The notes beneath the pieces were generated by a model. It saw only the letters and a list, made by a program, of their open reading frames with translations, was not told the DNA's origin and ran no database searches. From positions 1,612,001-1,676,000 of the forward strand of contig JAAXNY010000006.1 of the NCBI GenBank assembly GCA_013420905.1: 64,000 nucleotides of DNA, written 5' to 3'. The DNA comes from Collybia mongolica. Taxonomy: Eukaryota; Basidiomycota; Agaricomycetes; Agaricales; Clitocybaceae. Shown one piece after another: positions 12,201 through 21,597 of this stretch. Position 1 is the first letter of the stretch, and each line of letters starts with the position of its first letter. Both the position numbers and the translations under genes were made by a program.

Positions 12201-13538
12201 ACCATGTGATGGCCCAATTTGTTCAGAAGTTCAATATTCCATCTGAAGTCCAAGAGGTGCACTCATTGGTAGCAGTGTTCTTGCCATGGGTCCTGCCTGA
12301 AGCCAAGCTCAAACTACAGTGGCGCAAACCACCTGTGGATTACCTTCCAGCAAAGACTCCTTTCAAACCAATGATTCCTGACAAGTCAAGATGGGCACAG
12401 CTGGTCCAAACAAAGCCTTTGTATCAACATGCTCTTCGAATCCTCAAGTTTCCCCAGAAATTACATGAATACATGTCACAAGAAAAACACCACCGGACAT
12501 ATGGGCTCTGTCCAGAAACAAATTTGAAGAAGGGACGACGGGGCTTGGAAACTACGATGCTTATCTCCATCATGGACCAGTGTCGAGCGAAAATGAAGAG
12601 CCCCACAGATGCTCGAGTGGTCTTCATCCATATCAGTGCTCTGAAAACACTTTTGAAGCTTCCATCGCTCCTCAATCAGCGCAATAAGGATAACTTGGTT
12701 CAGTTCTATGTGTATGGAACTCACCACAGTATCTCACCACAATACTGGGGGTTCACAGAGGTATATCAATGTGGTATGTATATGTCTTTTACCCTGTGTC
12801 TTTTTTTTTTTTTTTTTTTTTTTTCCTCAGGATTCTTTTTCAGGTGGAGTGGTTACCTTTACACCACTGGCAATACTTGAAGATCCTATTGGTGTTAAGA
12901 AGAGAATAAAGGAGATTAATGAGCACCCATTTTGGGCTTGTTATATCCTTCCCACTGTTCTTGGGATGACCATCAAGGCTGATGCAGAAGGAGGGGATCC
13001 AGTTACTTTTTTCCAAAAGTTGTTTTTATTTCTATTTTTTTTTCCCTACCCTACATCAAACTAACTTATCAGCAGAGGAGAACTTGTTTGCAGCTTCCTT
13101 CTTAAAGCCATCACCAAGGGCAAGTTGTCTCTGATGTATGCCCCACCAGACTGGACAGGCAATTCAAAAGAAAAAAACCTAGCTTGGGTGGCAAAACACT
13201 ACTCTTCATCCCTTCAGACCATACAAGGAATCTTGGAGTCAACTCTCAATGTTTTCAAGGCAAAATATGCAAACATTCCTGAATCTCAACATCAGTCCAA
13301 GATAAATGCAGAAATCTGCCTTGATATGGTATCCATGCAACATCAGCTTTCCATCATGACTGAATACCGGCGGTATGTTGTGATCCGGGGCTCCAACGAA
13401 GCTCTGCCTTCATACGCACCAGGAGTGAGTTCTCTCGAATCCTTTCCGTAGTACCTCTTTACTAACTTTTTGCCGTTTCTTCAGCTGGAATGGACGACAG
13501 CTCAGAACATGGATTTTAGAGATGAATTTGTCGTCTGA
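9207..13538 (+). CDS. Chromodomain protein with long C-terminal region (Chp1-like candidate)
   Basis: Predicted chromatin reader binding methylated histone H3 through an N-terminal chromodomain. It is rebuilt from four exons: EVFHVEVLMAARVVADE, then EYLVK, WAGYDSNANS and WEPEANVAECQRLLKSFW. A Lys-rich acidic/basic insert (SDDDGSYTEKKKKKGKG...) sits between the first strand and EYLVKW, which is unusual. Next come a charged helix (~residues 120-170), a long Pro/Ser/Ala-rich linker with a GCC-repeat polyalanine at about 11057-11081, and a coiled RRRQLEQLQKSSFLQLF segment. The linker splices through small exons near 11500-11560, 11620 and 11700-11768 into a C-terminal block starting NLNKWTWTGGMYFEG. 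That block, with further introns at 12097, 12776, 13019 and 13424, resembles in outline the SPOC-like C-terminal half of fission-yeast Chp1. This likeness is inference. The stop is at 13536-13538. The C-terminal block is CpG-depleted and the N-terminal exons are not. Confidence 0.72.
12801..12824 (+). repeat. 24-base T tract inside an intron
   Basis: An uninterrupted run of 24 T lies just upstream of the acceptor (ttttcag) of the chromodomain-gene intron beginning near 12776. It serves as an exaggerated polypyrimidine tract and is likely length-variable between strains. Confidence 0.85.
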
Positions 13539-13594
13539 GGTTACTAGTGATCAGCTGAGATAGGGGCGGAATTGTATGTGTCCTCTGCTCTCCT

Positions 13595-14483
13595 TCAAGC
13601 CAGCATTGCTTCCTTTATTGCATTATCCATCTCTTCATCCGCTTCATAAAGATCTGAACCTCGTGCCTAGGGATCATTTATGTATGAGCACAGATACATG
13701 GGAAAGCGGCAGAAAAAACCAAACCGTTGATAGGACTATGCTCTTCGACGAATCTTGTATTTCTCCTGAAATGATGACTTCATCCAAAACCTTTACTTTT
13801 TTTATATCTACATCATAGGTTCCCATTCAACAGGTATTTGGACGTACAGCGTAGGCTTTTTGGAAGTTGAATATACTAGAGGGATATCAGTTCGCGATGC
13901 GAAGGACGATAATGATCTGGGTTCACAGATCTAGTTCACAGACCTATCAAAATTTGCAATGAGTATGTCGTAGGGTATAATGATAGGGGGAGCATGAGCA
14001 CGCACTTCACCAAAGTAACGATCTAGCACCTCCACGTATCGGTGAATAATCTCCAACGTTATCAACTCATTGTCTTCTTCGCCGACCTCGCAAACAAAAA
14101 ACAAAGACGCGTATTGACGGTATATGATCTAGAAGATGAGAGGTACATTTGTGCGTGGCTTGCCCGATTACGAAGGACCAGGCACCTTTGTCCCTGTGGT
14201 CTCAAACGTTCATCAGCCAACAGTCATTGCTGGCCTGACGCTCTGGAATAAACTCGCCCTTGTATTCAAGAAAGTTACACATGCGTGGCCGGCGGGCAAG
14301 GACTAGCTGCGTCACATCGTGGATGATCTTCGTTTTGGCTTTAGGGGGTATTGTCGTGTACCATTTTGCCAGCCGTAACTTTCCTAGTGAAGCGATGACG
14401 CTGATCGGTTTGTGGGCCAGTTATAAATCAACTAATAAGTAATACGAGCCTTGACGCGAAACAAGCAAAATGTAGTTGATCAT
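13595..14483 (-). CDS. APS1: Clathrin adaptor AP-1 complex small (sigma) subunit
   Basis: Small chain of the AP-1 adaptor, which acts in clathrin transport between trans-Golgi and endosomes. Eight exons on the minus strand: 14483-14450, 14383-14258, 14193-14186, 14128-14006, 13943-13927, 13875-13848, 13790-13725 and 13666-13595. They total 474 nt, exactly 157 codons plus stop, the usual size of the family. Conserved blocks: [71 protein letters not shown] and [19 protein letters not shown]. The third exon is only 8 nt (ggacaaag) and the fifth is 17 nt. Introns 1 and 2 begin with GC (gctcgt, gcgagt) rather than GT. Without the 8-nt exon the GTK of EYKGTKIIYR cannot be made. The gene converges on the chromodomain gene with 56 bp between stop codons. 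Confidence 0.92.
14186..14193 (-). other. APS1: 8-nt microexon of the AP-1 sigma gene
   Basis: The bases ggacaaag are flanked by cacag upstream and gtgcct downstream on the minus strand. Added to the split G left by exon 2 they encode G-T-K, restoring the conserved [17 protein letters not shown] block in frame. The flanking introns are 64 and 57 nt, normal for this genome. Confidence 0.85.
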
Positions 14484-14648
14484 AAAAGTACGGATGGAAG
14501 CTGCAATACGAACCGGAAACAGACCCCATATATCTTAGATTTTTTAAATACTCAACACGTTGAATAGCATGTGATGAAACGATATGACTTCGTAAACTCG
14601 ATAAGATAAAACCAATCTCAATACAGCGAATGCCAACGTGGGGCAGAA

Positions 14649-15484
14649 CTATAACCTGAATGGGGTTCGAGGATATTGAACCTTCTCCGCCGCAGCGTCG
14701 TCAACAAACCAATAGAGTTGGCCGGGGAACACTGGCTTGACTCTCGCAGAGGGCAATCCCGTCTCGGGATAATCCAGGACGCTACGTAGGGTGTCAACCT
14801 TCTCCTTCCCTGCAGCAACGAAAACCACCCTGGCGGCATGGTTGATCACCGGATACGTCAATGTGATCCTTTTAGGAGGGGGCTTTGGAGAATCCTCAAT
14901 ATATGCGACCCATCGGTCTTCTTCGGTCAGGAGAACGTGACCGGGGAATAGGGAAGCAGTGTGGCCATCTGGACCCATTCCGAGGAGGATAAGGTCAAAT
15001 ACGGGAAAACGGGCAGCATCCTTTTGGGCAAATTCGCGGATGAGGTCTTTTTCATATGCATCGGAGAGTTCCTCAAGGTCGTGAAGAAGGGTAGAATCAA
15101 TTGCATGGATGTTTTCAGAGGGGATAGGGATCTTGGAGAAAAGTAGATTGGTGCAGGCAAGGTGATTAGAGTCGGGGTGATCCAGAGGCACAACGCGTTC
15201 ATCAGCATAGAAGACTTGCCTAGAGGTCGGAGTCAGAGATATTGCAGATGATTATGAAAGAAAAAACGGTACCATTTATCCCATTTGACTGCTGGATTTC
15301 CAATGAGACCCCTCAGCATTTTGGGCAATGACCCTCCCGACAGGGCGACAGTAAATCTGCCCTTCTTATCGAGTGATTCTTTTTGCGCCTTGAGGATGAA
15401 TAATGCGAGTGAATCGACGAGGGCATCTGTGGAAGGGAATGAGAGGAGAATGGGTGGGTTGGGGGGTTGGTGAACGCCTGCCAT
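14649..15484 (-). CDS. 6-phosphogluconolactonase
   Basis: Hydrolyses 6-phosphoglucono-1,5-lactone to 6-phosphogluconate, the second step of the oxidative pentose phosphate pathway (cytosol). Two exons are joined across an intron at about 15202-15265 (NPAVKWDKW / QVFYADERVVPLDH). Family hallmarks: the phosphate-binding VALSGGSLPKML near residue 45, FYADERVVPLDHPDSNH, and the catalytic LLGMGPDGHTASLFPGH segment. RITLTYPVINHAARVVFVAA and GQLYWFVDDAAA are near the C-terminus. Length (~255 residues) fits the Sol/NagB family. The start ATG at 15484 is the first in frame. 6-phosphogluconate dehydrogenase, the next enzyme, lies 9 kb away on the same strand. Confidence 0.93.
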
Positions 15485-15683
15485 GGTGGAACGAATTTCA
15501 AGTTGAAGACAATCAAGTCCAAATCTCTCCGTTTCATCTCACTTTCTAGTCACCTGACTTTGACGTCATAAAAGTATTATATCTGAAAACAGGGTGGACA
15601 AAAAAAAAAATACGTAGAATAGAAGCAAAGGGGTAAATGGGAGGCGGGCTCCACCTCCTGTAGTATCCATATCGCATCTTCAC

Positions 15684-16636
15684 TCAACAGTTGCACCCAT
15701 AGCTTTGCGAGCTCTCCGAGTCAAGCTGGATCGGATCGGGATAGTCAACATACCTGTTCGAAAGTGACTGACTGTTAGAACGAGTTGAATCAAGCATAAC
15801 ATGGATTTCTGACAATTGTTCCTCCGCCTCCTGTTGCAGAGCGTTCTTGGCCACCGTCTGGAAAGCCTGCTCGACATTGATGGCTTCCTTTGCAGATGTC
15901 TCAAAGTAAGGGATATTGCCTTTCGACTGGCACCATGTCATAGCCCGCTTCTGGGTCACCTACGCACATAAACATAGCCTAAGAGATGGGCAGAAAAAAA
16001 AGGAGCAGTATAAGTCAACGCACCTGGCGCTTGTTCTCTTCGACATCAATCTTGTTCCCCAATACAACAAAAGGAAAATTCTCCGGGTCATGTGGACTCG
16101 CCTGGATAAGGAACTCATCCCTCCAACTATCCAGCGTTTCAAAAGATTTGGCGCTGTTAACGTCGTACACCAGGACACAGCAATCCGCTCCACGGTAAAA
16201 CGCCACTCCAAGGGATTGGAAGCGTTCTTGTCCAGCAGTGTCCCAAAGCTGGTGACGCAATGAGCGACCGAAAGATGTGAGGTGTTCTAATTACCTGCAT
16301 GGTTACGAGCCGGTCATCAACCATGACCTCCTTCGTCAGGCTGAGCACAGACATGCGAGTTAGTGAGTCGCAGTCGTGCAGAGGAGGTGAGGCCTACAAG
16401 TCAGCACCGATTGTGGCTTTGTACTGGTTGCTGAACCGCTTGTTGACATACTGGTTCATGAGTGACGTCTTCCCAACACTTTAGAGGTAAGTGGACGATA
16501 AGCTTCTTGTTCAAATGAGGTGAGGTGACATACCCGCTATCACCTAGGATAATAACCTGGAACCGGGGAAGCCCAGTGAGAATAGAATTCCTAGTTCAAA
16601 CAGCGAGGGGCTAACCTTGAGCAAGACACGACCCAT
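15684..16636 (-). CDS. YPT7: Rab7-type small GTPase
   Basis: Late-endosome and vacuole Rab GTPase directing vacuole fusion and autophagosome delivery. The protein reads through all GTPase signatures. The P-loop GDSGVGKTS is split between a 23-nt exon (VIILGDSG) and the next. Switch regions are [20 protein letters not shown] and [20 protein letters not shown], then NKID ([13 protein letters not shown]) and ETSAKE. The C-terminus is SSQSYGCNC, giving the CXC double geranylgeranylation motif, with stop at 15684. [20 protein letters not shown] is characteristic of the Rab7 subfamily. The first coding exon is very short (MGRVLLK, start 16636). It is transcribed divergently from ATG16. Confidence 0.95.
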
Positions 16637-16807
16637 TTATGAGGAATATCAGGAATATCAATAAGGAGCAAGTGAGGCGAATTTAGAGATGGTCGTAATT
16701 GCGGGCCTTTAGCTTGCAACAACGTTGAATACGAGTCTGATTCAGAGCTGTTGCCAGATTTGGCAGTTCAAACTCCGCCCAACCCTGTTTTTGTATCCAA
16801 CGCTCAA
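16637..16807. promoter_or_regulatory. Shared divergent promoter of YPT7 and ATG16
   Basis: 171 bp separate the two divergent start codons. Both products act in autophagy and vacuole delivery, so co-regulation from one nucleosome-free region is plausible but inferred. No specific factor site was identified. Confidence 0.45.
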
Positions 16808-17835
16808 ATGGCAGAACCTGCTTGGCAAGAACTACTGCGTTTTCGTCTGACAGAAAGGAACGCAAAAGAGTCCGCATATGCCTCAATAATTGAGCAATGT
16901 ATGTCGTCTGATCATCTTGACAACAGATCGACTCATCGCAGTATTTAATAAAAAAAACTCAAAATAAGACCGTAGATTGGCCCAGCAGACGAAGCTCTTG
17001 AAAGAACGCAATGCATCTCTTTTACGTGCGGTCGGCTCCGTTCGAGGAAATCCGAATAGCTCTACAGTTTTTGTTCCCGGAACAGGGGAAGAGTTAGTAT
17101 GCTACCTTTCGAGGTGAAAGTACTTGTTAACGAAACTGTACACAGCAACCCGGTACGCGCTGCCTATATGGCATCATTAGAGTCTCAGATCTCATCCTTG
17201 CGAGACGAATTGGCAACAGTCTACAAGACACAAGGGCAAAATGCCCAACGCCTATTATCGATGAACGAGACGCTACGCGAGAAGGAAGAATTGTCAAGAA
17301 TAGATTCAGAAAATCTACGCAAGACGAGAGAAGAGCTTGCAATTTTCAAGCGGAAGGTTGACCAACATGCTGAGTTGATGGCAGAGAAAGATCGCACTCT
17401 TCAGGTAAGCATAGTTTAAGAGTGGTCACATTATCATCTATTCTGATCAAGTCTGTATATTAGATCCTTCATGATGAAATCAGCACGTTTCAACTGGAGC
17501 TTGGCCAGATAGAAGAACGTAACTCAATTCTGACAAAAGACAATGCGAAACTCCTTCAGCGCTGGCTTGACGCTAAGCAGGCCGAGGCAAACAAAATGAA
17601 CGAAGCCAATGAATTTTACGAAAATATGCAGTCGCAACATCAAGCTGTTATAACCTGGCGAGACAGTTCTAATGGAGGGGAAGGTCATAGCAGCAATGGC
17701 GCTGAAAATGTCTCCCAGACCTCCATGCCCGATTCGGGAAAAGGGGACGCGAGCAACACCAGTCACATGAACCCGAAGCAGGATGGGATACCCTCTCCGG
17801 CGGGGAATGTAATGGATCTGACACCGAATGGTTGA
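16808..17835 (+). CDS. ATG16: Autophagy protein Atg16 (coiled-coil)
   Basis: Partner of Atg12-Atg5 in the E3-like complex that directs Atg8 lipidation on the phagophore. The N-terminal Atg5-interacting helix is clear: MAEPAWQELLRFRLTERNAK then SAYASIIEQ, continued as YRRLAQQTKLLKERNASLLR across an intron whose acceptor is ...ataag before accgtag. A second junction joins GTGEELVCYLSS to NPVRAAYMASLESQ. The rest is a long heptad coiled coil (ISSLRDELATVYKTQGQNAQ ... KLLQRWLDAKQAEANKMNEA) and a short Ser/Gly-rich tail. No WD40 domain follows, as in other fungi. Four exons; stop at 17833-17835. Confidence 0.88.
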
Positions 17836-18266
17836 TTGTAGACGGGTAATACCTTCCGAAATTTTCGTGATCGGATAATAACCGCCTTTCTTATACCCTC
17901 TATTCCATATCGATATCTCATATCATACAATTCAACATATACCAATCAGCTTTGCGTTGTAATTCTTGCAACTCTCTTGGATATTATTTTTGGTCAAGTA
18001 TGAACTTCGTGTTATTCATTCAGATCTTTATGAAGTGACAGATCACATCATTGAAAATACATACGGGCACATGGAAACGATATGGAATGGATAGAAGAAC
18101 AAGAGTTTTGGTAATGAGTGACCTATAAGTAGATATTCAGACATAGACGAGGAGCACACTCTAGTCGTTATTGGTCAATAATGGAACACACTCGCAAACG
18201 AATGACGGATGAGCTACATAAGAGGGAACTGGGACCAAGAAAAGACTTTAATATTGGCAGTGTTTT
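17836..18266. other. Convergent 3' region
   Basis: AT-rich sequence between the stop codons of ATG16 (+) and PUB1 (-), presumably holding both 3' UTRs and polyadenylation sites. No gene or repeat was seen. Confidence 0.45.
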
Positions 18267-19816
18267 TCAGGCAGGCCCCTGCATTTGAGCGTCTCCGGCA
18301 CCCTGTTGGCCAGCCTGATTATAGTAACCTGTAAAAAATCAGTCAGGTGTTCCTCATGTTTGAACGTTCTGTTCTTACCACCCCAGTAATTCGAGTAATA
18401 AGAGTTGGGATCCGCAGTTCCCCATTGGGCTTGTCCAGCCTGACCAGCGGCAGCGGCATCAGCTCCCGGCTGCTGACCACCGGCAGTGAGACCAAGTCCA
18501 GCGCCAGCTACGCCGGCAGCCTGCGGCATTCCTGGGGAACCTGGGCCAGCACCACCGGGCCCGCCGGCACCCTGGTTGGGGAAACCAGTATACGCGCCAA
18601 ATCCATATTGACCGTAGGAGTTAGGTTGTGGCATCCCGTACATTGGCTAGGCATCATAAAATCAATTTGGAGAAATGGATTTATATAGAACTGGAAACCT
18701 ACCAGTTGGCCGTAAGGGGCTGCGGCAGCAGTGGGAGTCAGAGGCCCACCTGGCTGAGCGGTGCCACCGTCAGCCCTGTCTTTACCCCAGCTGCATTTGA
18801 TGGGTCTCCCATGAACCATTTGGCCTTGAAGTTGAACGATAGCCATAGCTGCGTGCTCATGCGTATCGAGTTTGACGAAAGCAAAACCACGATCAGCCTG
18901 CATCCGAATCTCCGACAGATAACCGATGGATTGGAAGAGTGGGATAAGATCAGCCTGGGTGCAGTAAGGAACGAGATTCCCAACGTAAACGGTAGAGTTG
19001 TACGCGGGAGTTTGTTGCACAACAGATTCGTATGATAGGGGTCCACCCTGGAAGTTGATCGGGGCGGGGGCACCGCCGCTTCCACTTGGGCGCGGGGAGG
19101 AAGCAGGGGCGCCGGATGCTGGTGCACCCTGGGTCTTCTGATTCGCCCAATTGACACGGATAGCACGGGATCCCAACCATTCGCCGTTCATGGTTGCAAT
19201 GGCCTGCTCCGCGTCGGTCTTGTCACGGAAGGCAAGAAAACCGTACCCGCGAGATTTGCCAGAATTCATGTCCCACATTACCCGAGCGTCCGACATGGTT
19301 CCAAAAGCGCTGAAGGCCTTGGCAAGGACTTCGTCGTTGACCTCGGGGCTAAGATCCCCAACGAAAACGTGGTAATGACCTGTGGTGTCCTCCTTGTTTT
19401 GCTGGCCCTGGTAAGCCCAATTGACCCGGATCTCAGTATCGAAGATCTTGCGGCCATTAAGGGTCTGCAAAGCAGTTTCGGCAGCACGCATATCCATATA
19501 TTCCACAAATCCGTAGTTGAGACCTCCATGTTGGTAGTTGCGATCAGGGATGATTTTTACATGTTGGACAGGGCCAGCGACAGCGAAGATTTCAGTGAGC
19601 ATGTACTCAGTGACGCGAGGGCTTAAATTGCCGACGTAAAGATGAGCGCGCCGCTGCATGTCCATATCACCGAGCCAAAAAAAGACAAGATATGTCGAAC
19701 AAAATTATACAAGCACGAAAGTGAACAAAATCAAGGATCAGCTCAGTAGAAAATTTTACCTAAAAAGAGAGACATACCGGAGCATCCGCAGGACCTCCCA
19801 TGCCCATTGGATTCAT
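18267..19816 (-). CDS. PUB1: Pub1/TIA-1-type RNA-binding protein with three RRMs
   Basis: Poly(U)/AU-rich RNA-binding protein of the TIA-1/Pub1/Nam8 group, linked to mRNA stability and stress granules (family knowledge). Three RRMs are visible: RRM1 ~16-90 (RNP2 HLYVGNLS, RNP1 NYGFVEYMD), RRM2 ~108-185 (HVFVGDLSPEV, SRGYGFLAF) and RRM3 ~240-312 (TVYVGNLVPYC, RGFAFVKLD). The C-terminus is Gly/Pro/Gln/Ala-rich (prion-like) with NSYYSNYWGG and ends GDAQMQGPA. The start is set at ATG 19816: exon 1 (MNPMGMGGPADAP) splices to RRAHLYVGNLS. This removes an alternative in-frame MDMQ start that sits inside the intron's acceptor region. Confidence 0.9.
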
Positions 19817-20166
19817 GATTCAAAAAGATGAAGGAAAATGAGACCTGTGAAACAAGATTGTAAGATAAATGGACATCGCTGAATAGATTGGACATACGAA
19901 AGGGGGAAACAACAGACAGTATATGATAGACGAGTCCGTCACAGAGGAGAGGAAATGATAGAGAGGAGAGGAGAGGAGAGGAGAGGAAAGAAGAGAAAGG
20001 AAGACGAGATACTTAGAGACTAGATGACAGTCAAGAGCAAAGTAGGACCTTGGTGTCCGTGGGACTTTTTTGATGACACTGTTCATCAAACGATGCCGAG
20101 ACAACAGTGGCCACAGATCCCATTTTATCATTCCAGCCATTGGGTTGCATTAAGTGCATGTAAGGA
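19817..20166. other. Upstream region of PUB1
   Basis: 350 bp between the PUB1 start and the PHB1 stop. It contains a GAGAG pentamer repeat (pyrimidine-rich on the PUB1 transcript strand) and a TTTTTT-rich stretch. No ORF with a motif. Confidence 0.45.
19961..19986 (+). repeat. GAGAG pentamer tandem repeat
   Basis: Five consecutive GAGAG units followed by imperfect GA-rich sequence to about 20005. On the PUB1 sense strand this is a CT-rich tract, a common feature of fungal promoters and 5' leaders. Confidence 0.8.
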
Positions 20167-21394
20167 CTACTTATTAGTAGGTACATTCAACAAGACATTG
20201 CCTCCTCCACTCGGAATATATGTCACATTCGGGTTGTTGGCCAAAGAATGCACAATAGCTTTGCTTGCCTCAATTTTTCTAAACGCCACGAAGGCTTCTC
20301 CAGCCTTCTCAAGGGCTCGAGAAATGGTGGCAGCAGCCTCTGCTTCACCCTCAGCACGGATGACAGCAGCTTGACGCTCTTGCTCTGCCTATTTAAATCA
20401 TTAGTTCAAAAGGGGCATTCCTTATTATACGTTGACAAGAAACAGACCTTTTCCACAATGAATTTAGCTCGCTCCGCATCTAAAGAGAAAGGGTCGCAAA
20501 GAGTTATTCGGCCGAATCGCAGACTACACACCTTGTTGAGCTATTTGCTTAGCTTCAACGGCTTGCGTAAATTCCTAAAGAAAAGTACAACAGTGTAAGC
20601 TTTGGCGGCTGAACAGAATTGGAAACAATGTACCTTTCCAAAGGTCAAATGAGTAATCGAAACGTCCTCGAGTTTGATGTTAAACTCCCCGGCACGTTGA
20701 AGCAAGTCAGCCCTGATGCGAGAAGAAACCTTGACATTCATCATCAATACGACAATCGTTGTAGGCGAGTAAGAAGCACAGCGCACCACTTCACGTTGCG
20801 TGATTAGTTCAGCAGCATCGAATTGAGCCACGATACTCTTCAAGACTTCATTACCAATGGATGGCAAAACTCTCTCATCATAATCCATTCCGAGACTTTG
20901 GTAAATTTTGGACAAATGTGTCACGTCAGGCCTGGAGAGAACTCGAAGGGTAATGGACACCATTTGCAAGTCTTTTGAGCCAGTTGTTGTAGAGATATTC
21001 TGCAGGAGAATGTCAGTTGAGACAAAGACGCGAGCAAATCAAACCCACTCGAGGTTTGATTCGACAATCATACAAAATGATTCGACAATCATACAAAATG
21101 GCACGTTGGAGCCAAGGAACTAGGAGATGTGTACCCTCACCAGATGCCTTGATTAGGTGACTGTATTAGTCCAACTCAACGACAGAATAAGGGGTCGCCT
21201 TACCTGGTCTTTTACACCAGAAAATCTGTCAAACATTACTGCCCGGTAGCCACCCGGAACATCGTAAATACTGGCTTGAACAACAGCGGCGGCGATTCCC
21301 AAGGGAACTGTCAAAGCGGTCAGCTCGAAAATGAAAGTTCCGAATGTCCTGAAGACGTACCGAGAAGGCGACCTGCAGTTTGTGAGAACGCCAT
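20167..21394 (-). CDS. PHB1: Prohibitin-1 (mitochondrial inner membrane)
   Basis: Subunit of the ring-shaped prohibitin complex that scaffolds the inner mitochondrial membrane. The N-terminus [12 protein letters not shown] joins to the hydrophobic [20 protein letters not shown] and then [44 protein letters not shown] and [21 protein letters not shown] phase-0 intron removes sequence between ITQREV and [10 protein letters not shown]. The C-terminal coiled coil ([20 protein letters not shown]...) ends with [20 protein letters not shown]. Oddity: the conserved ILYDCRI codons are present twice in tandem (21058-21099), adding seven residues to the PHB domain. Five or more short introns. Start 21394; stop at 20167-20169. 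Confidence 0.93.
21058..21099 (-). repeat. PHB1: In-frame 21-bp tandem duplication in PHB1
   Basis: Two perfect adjacent copies, 21058-21078 and 21079-21099, of a 21-bp unit (gattcgacaatcatacaaaa plus t on the + strand). The coding strand reads [14 protein letters not shown] before KPR, where family members have one copy. Confidence 0.95.
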
Positions 21395-21597
21395 GGTTGA
21401 TGGAAATGTGAAGGAACAAACTCTTGGCGTATGTAGAAACAAATACACAACAACGCGTAGCTGACTTTCCCGGCAGAACTCAAACCGAGACTCTAATTTT
21501 TGGCATTCATTATCAAAATATCTACATCTGCCCATTAAAATAATAATGTTAACTAGTGCAGAATCTCCCTGTCGGTATATTATCTACGGAAGATAAA

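Noticed and set aside
13576..13818. 80-codon + strand frame after the chromodomain gene
   Set aside because: It lies antisense to the last exons of AP-1 sigma, which are supported by conserved protein motifs.
14042..14251. 69-codon + strand frame
   Set aside because: Antisense to AP-1 sigma exons and introns; no motif.
18628..19035. 135-codon + strand frame
   Set aside because: Antisense to PUB1 RRM3, whose sense translation is clearly conserved.
19640..19665. PUB1 start at MDMQRR (19665)
   Set aside because: These codons fall in the intron acceptor region; exon 1 from 19816 splices directly to RRAHLYVGN.
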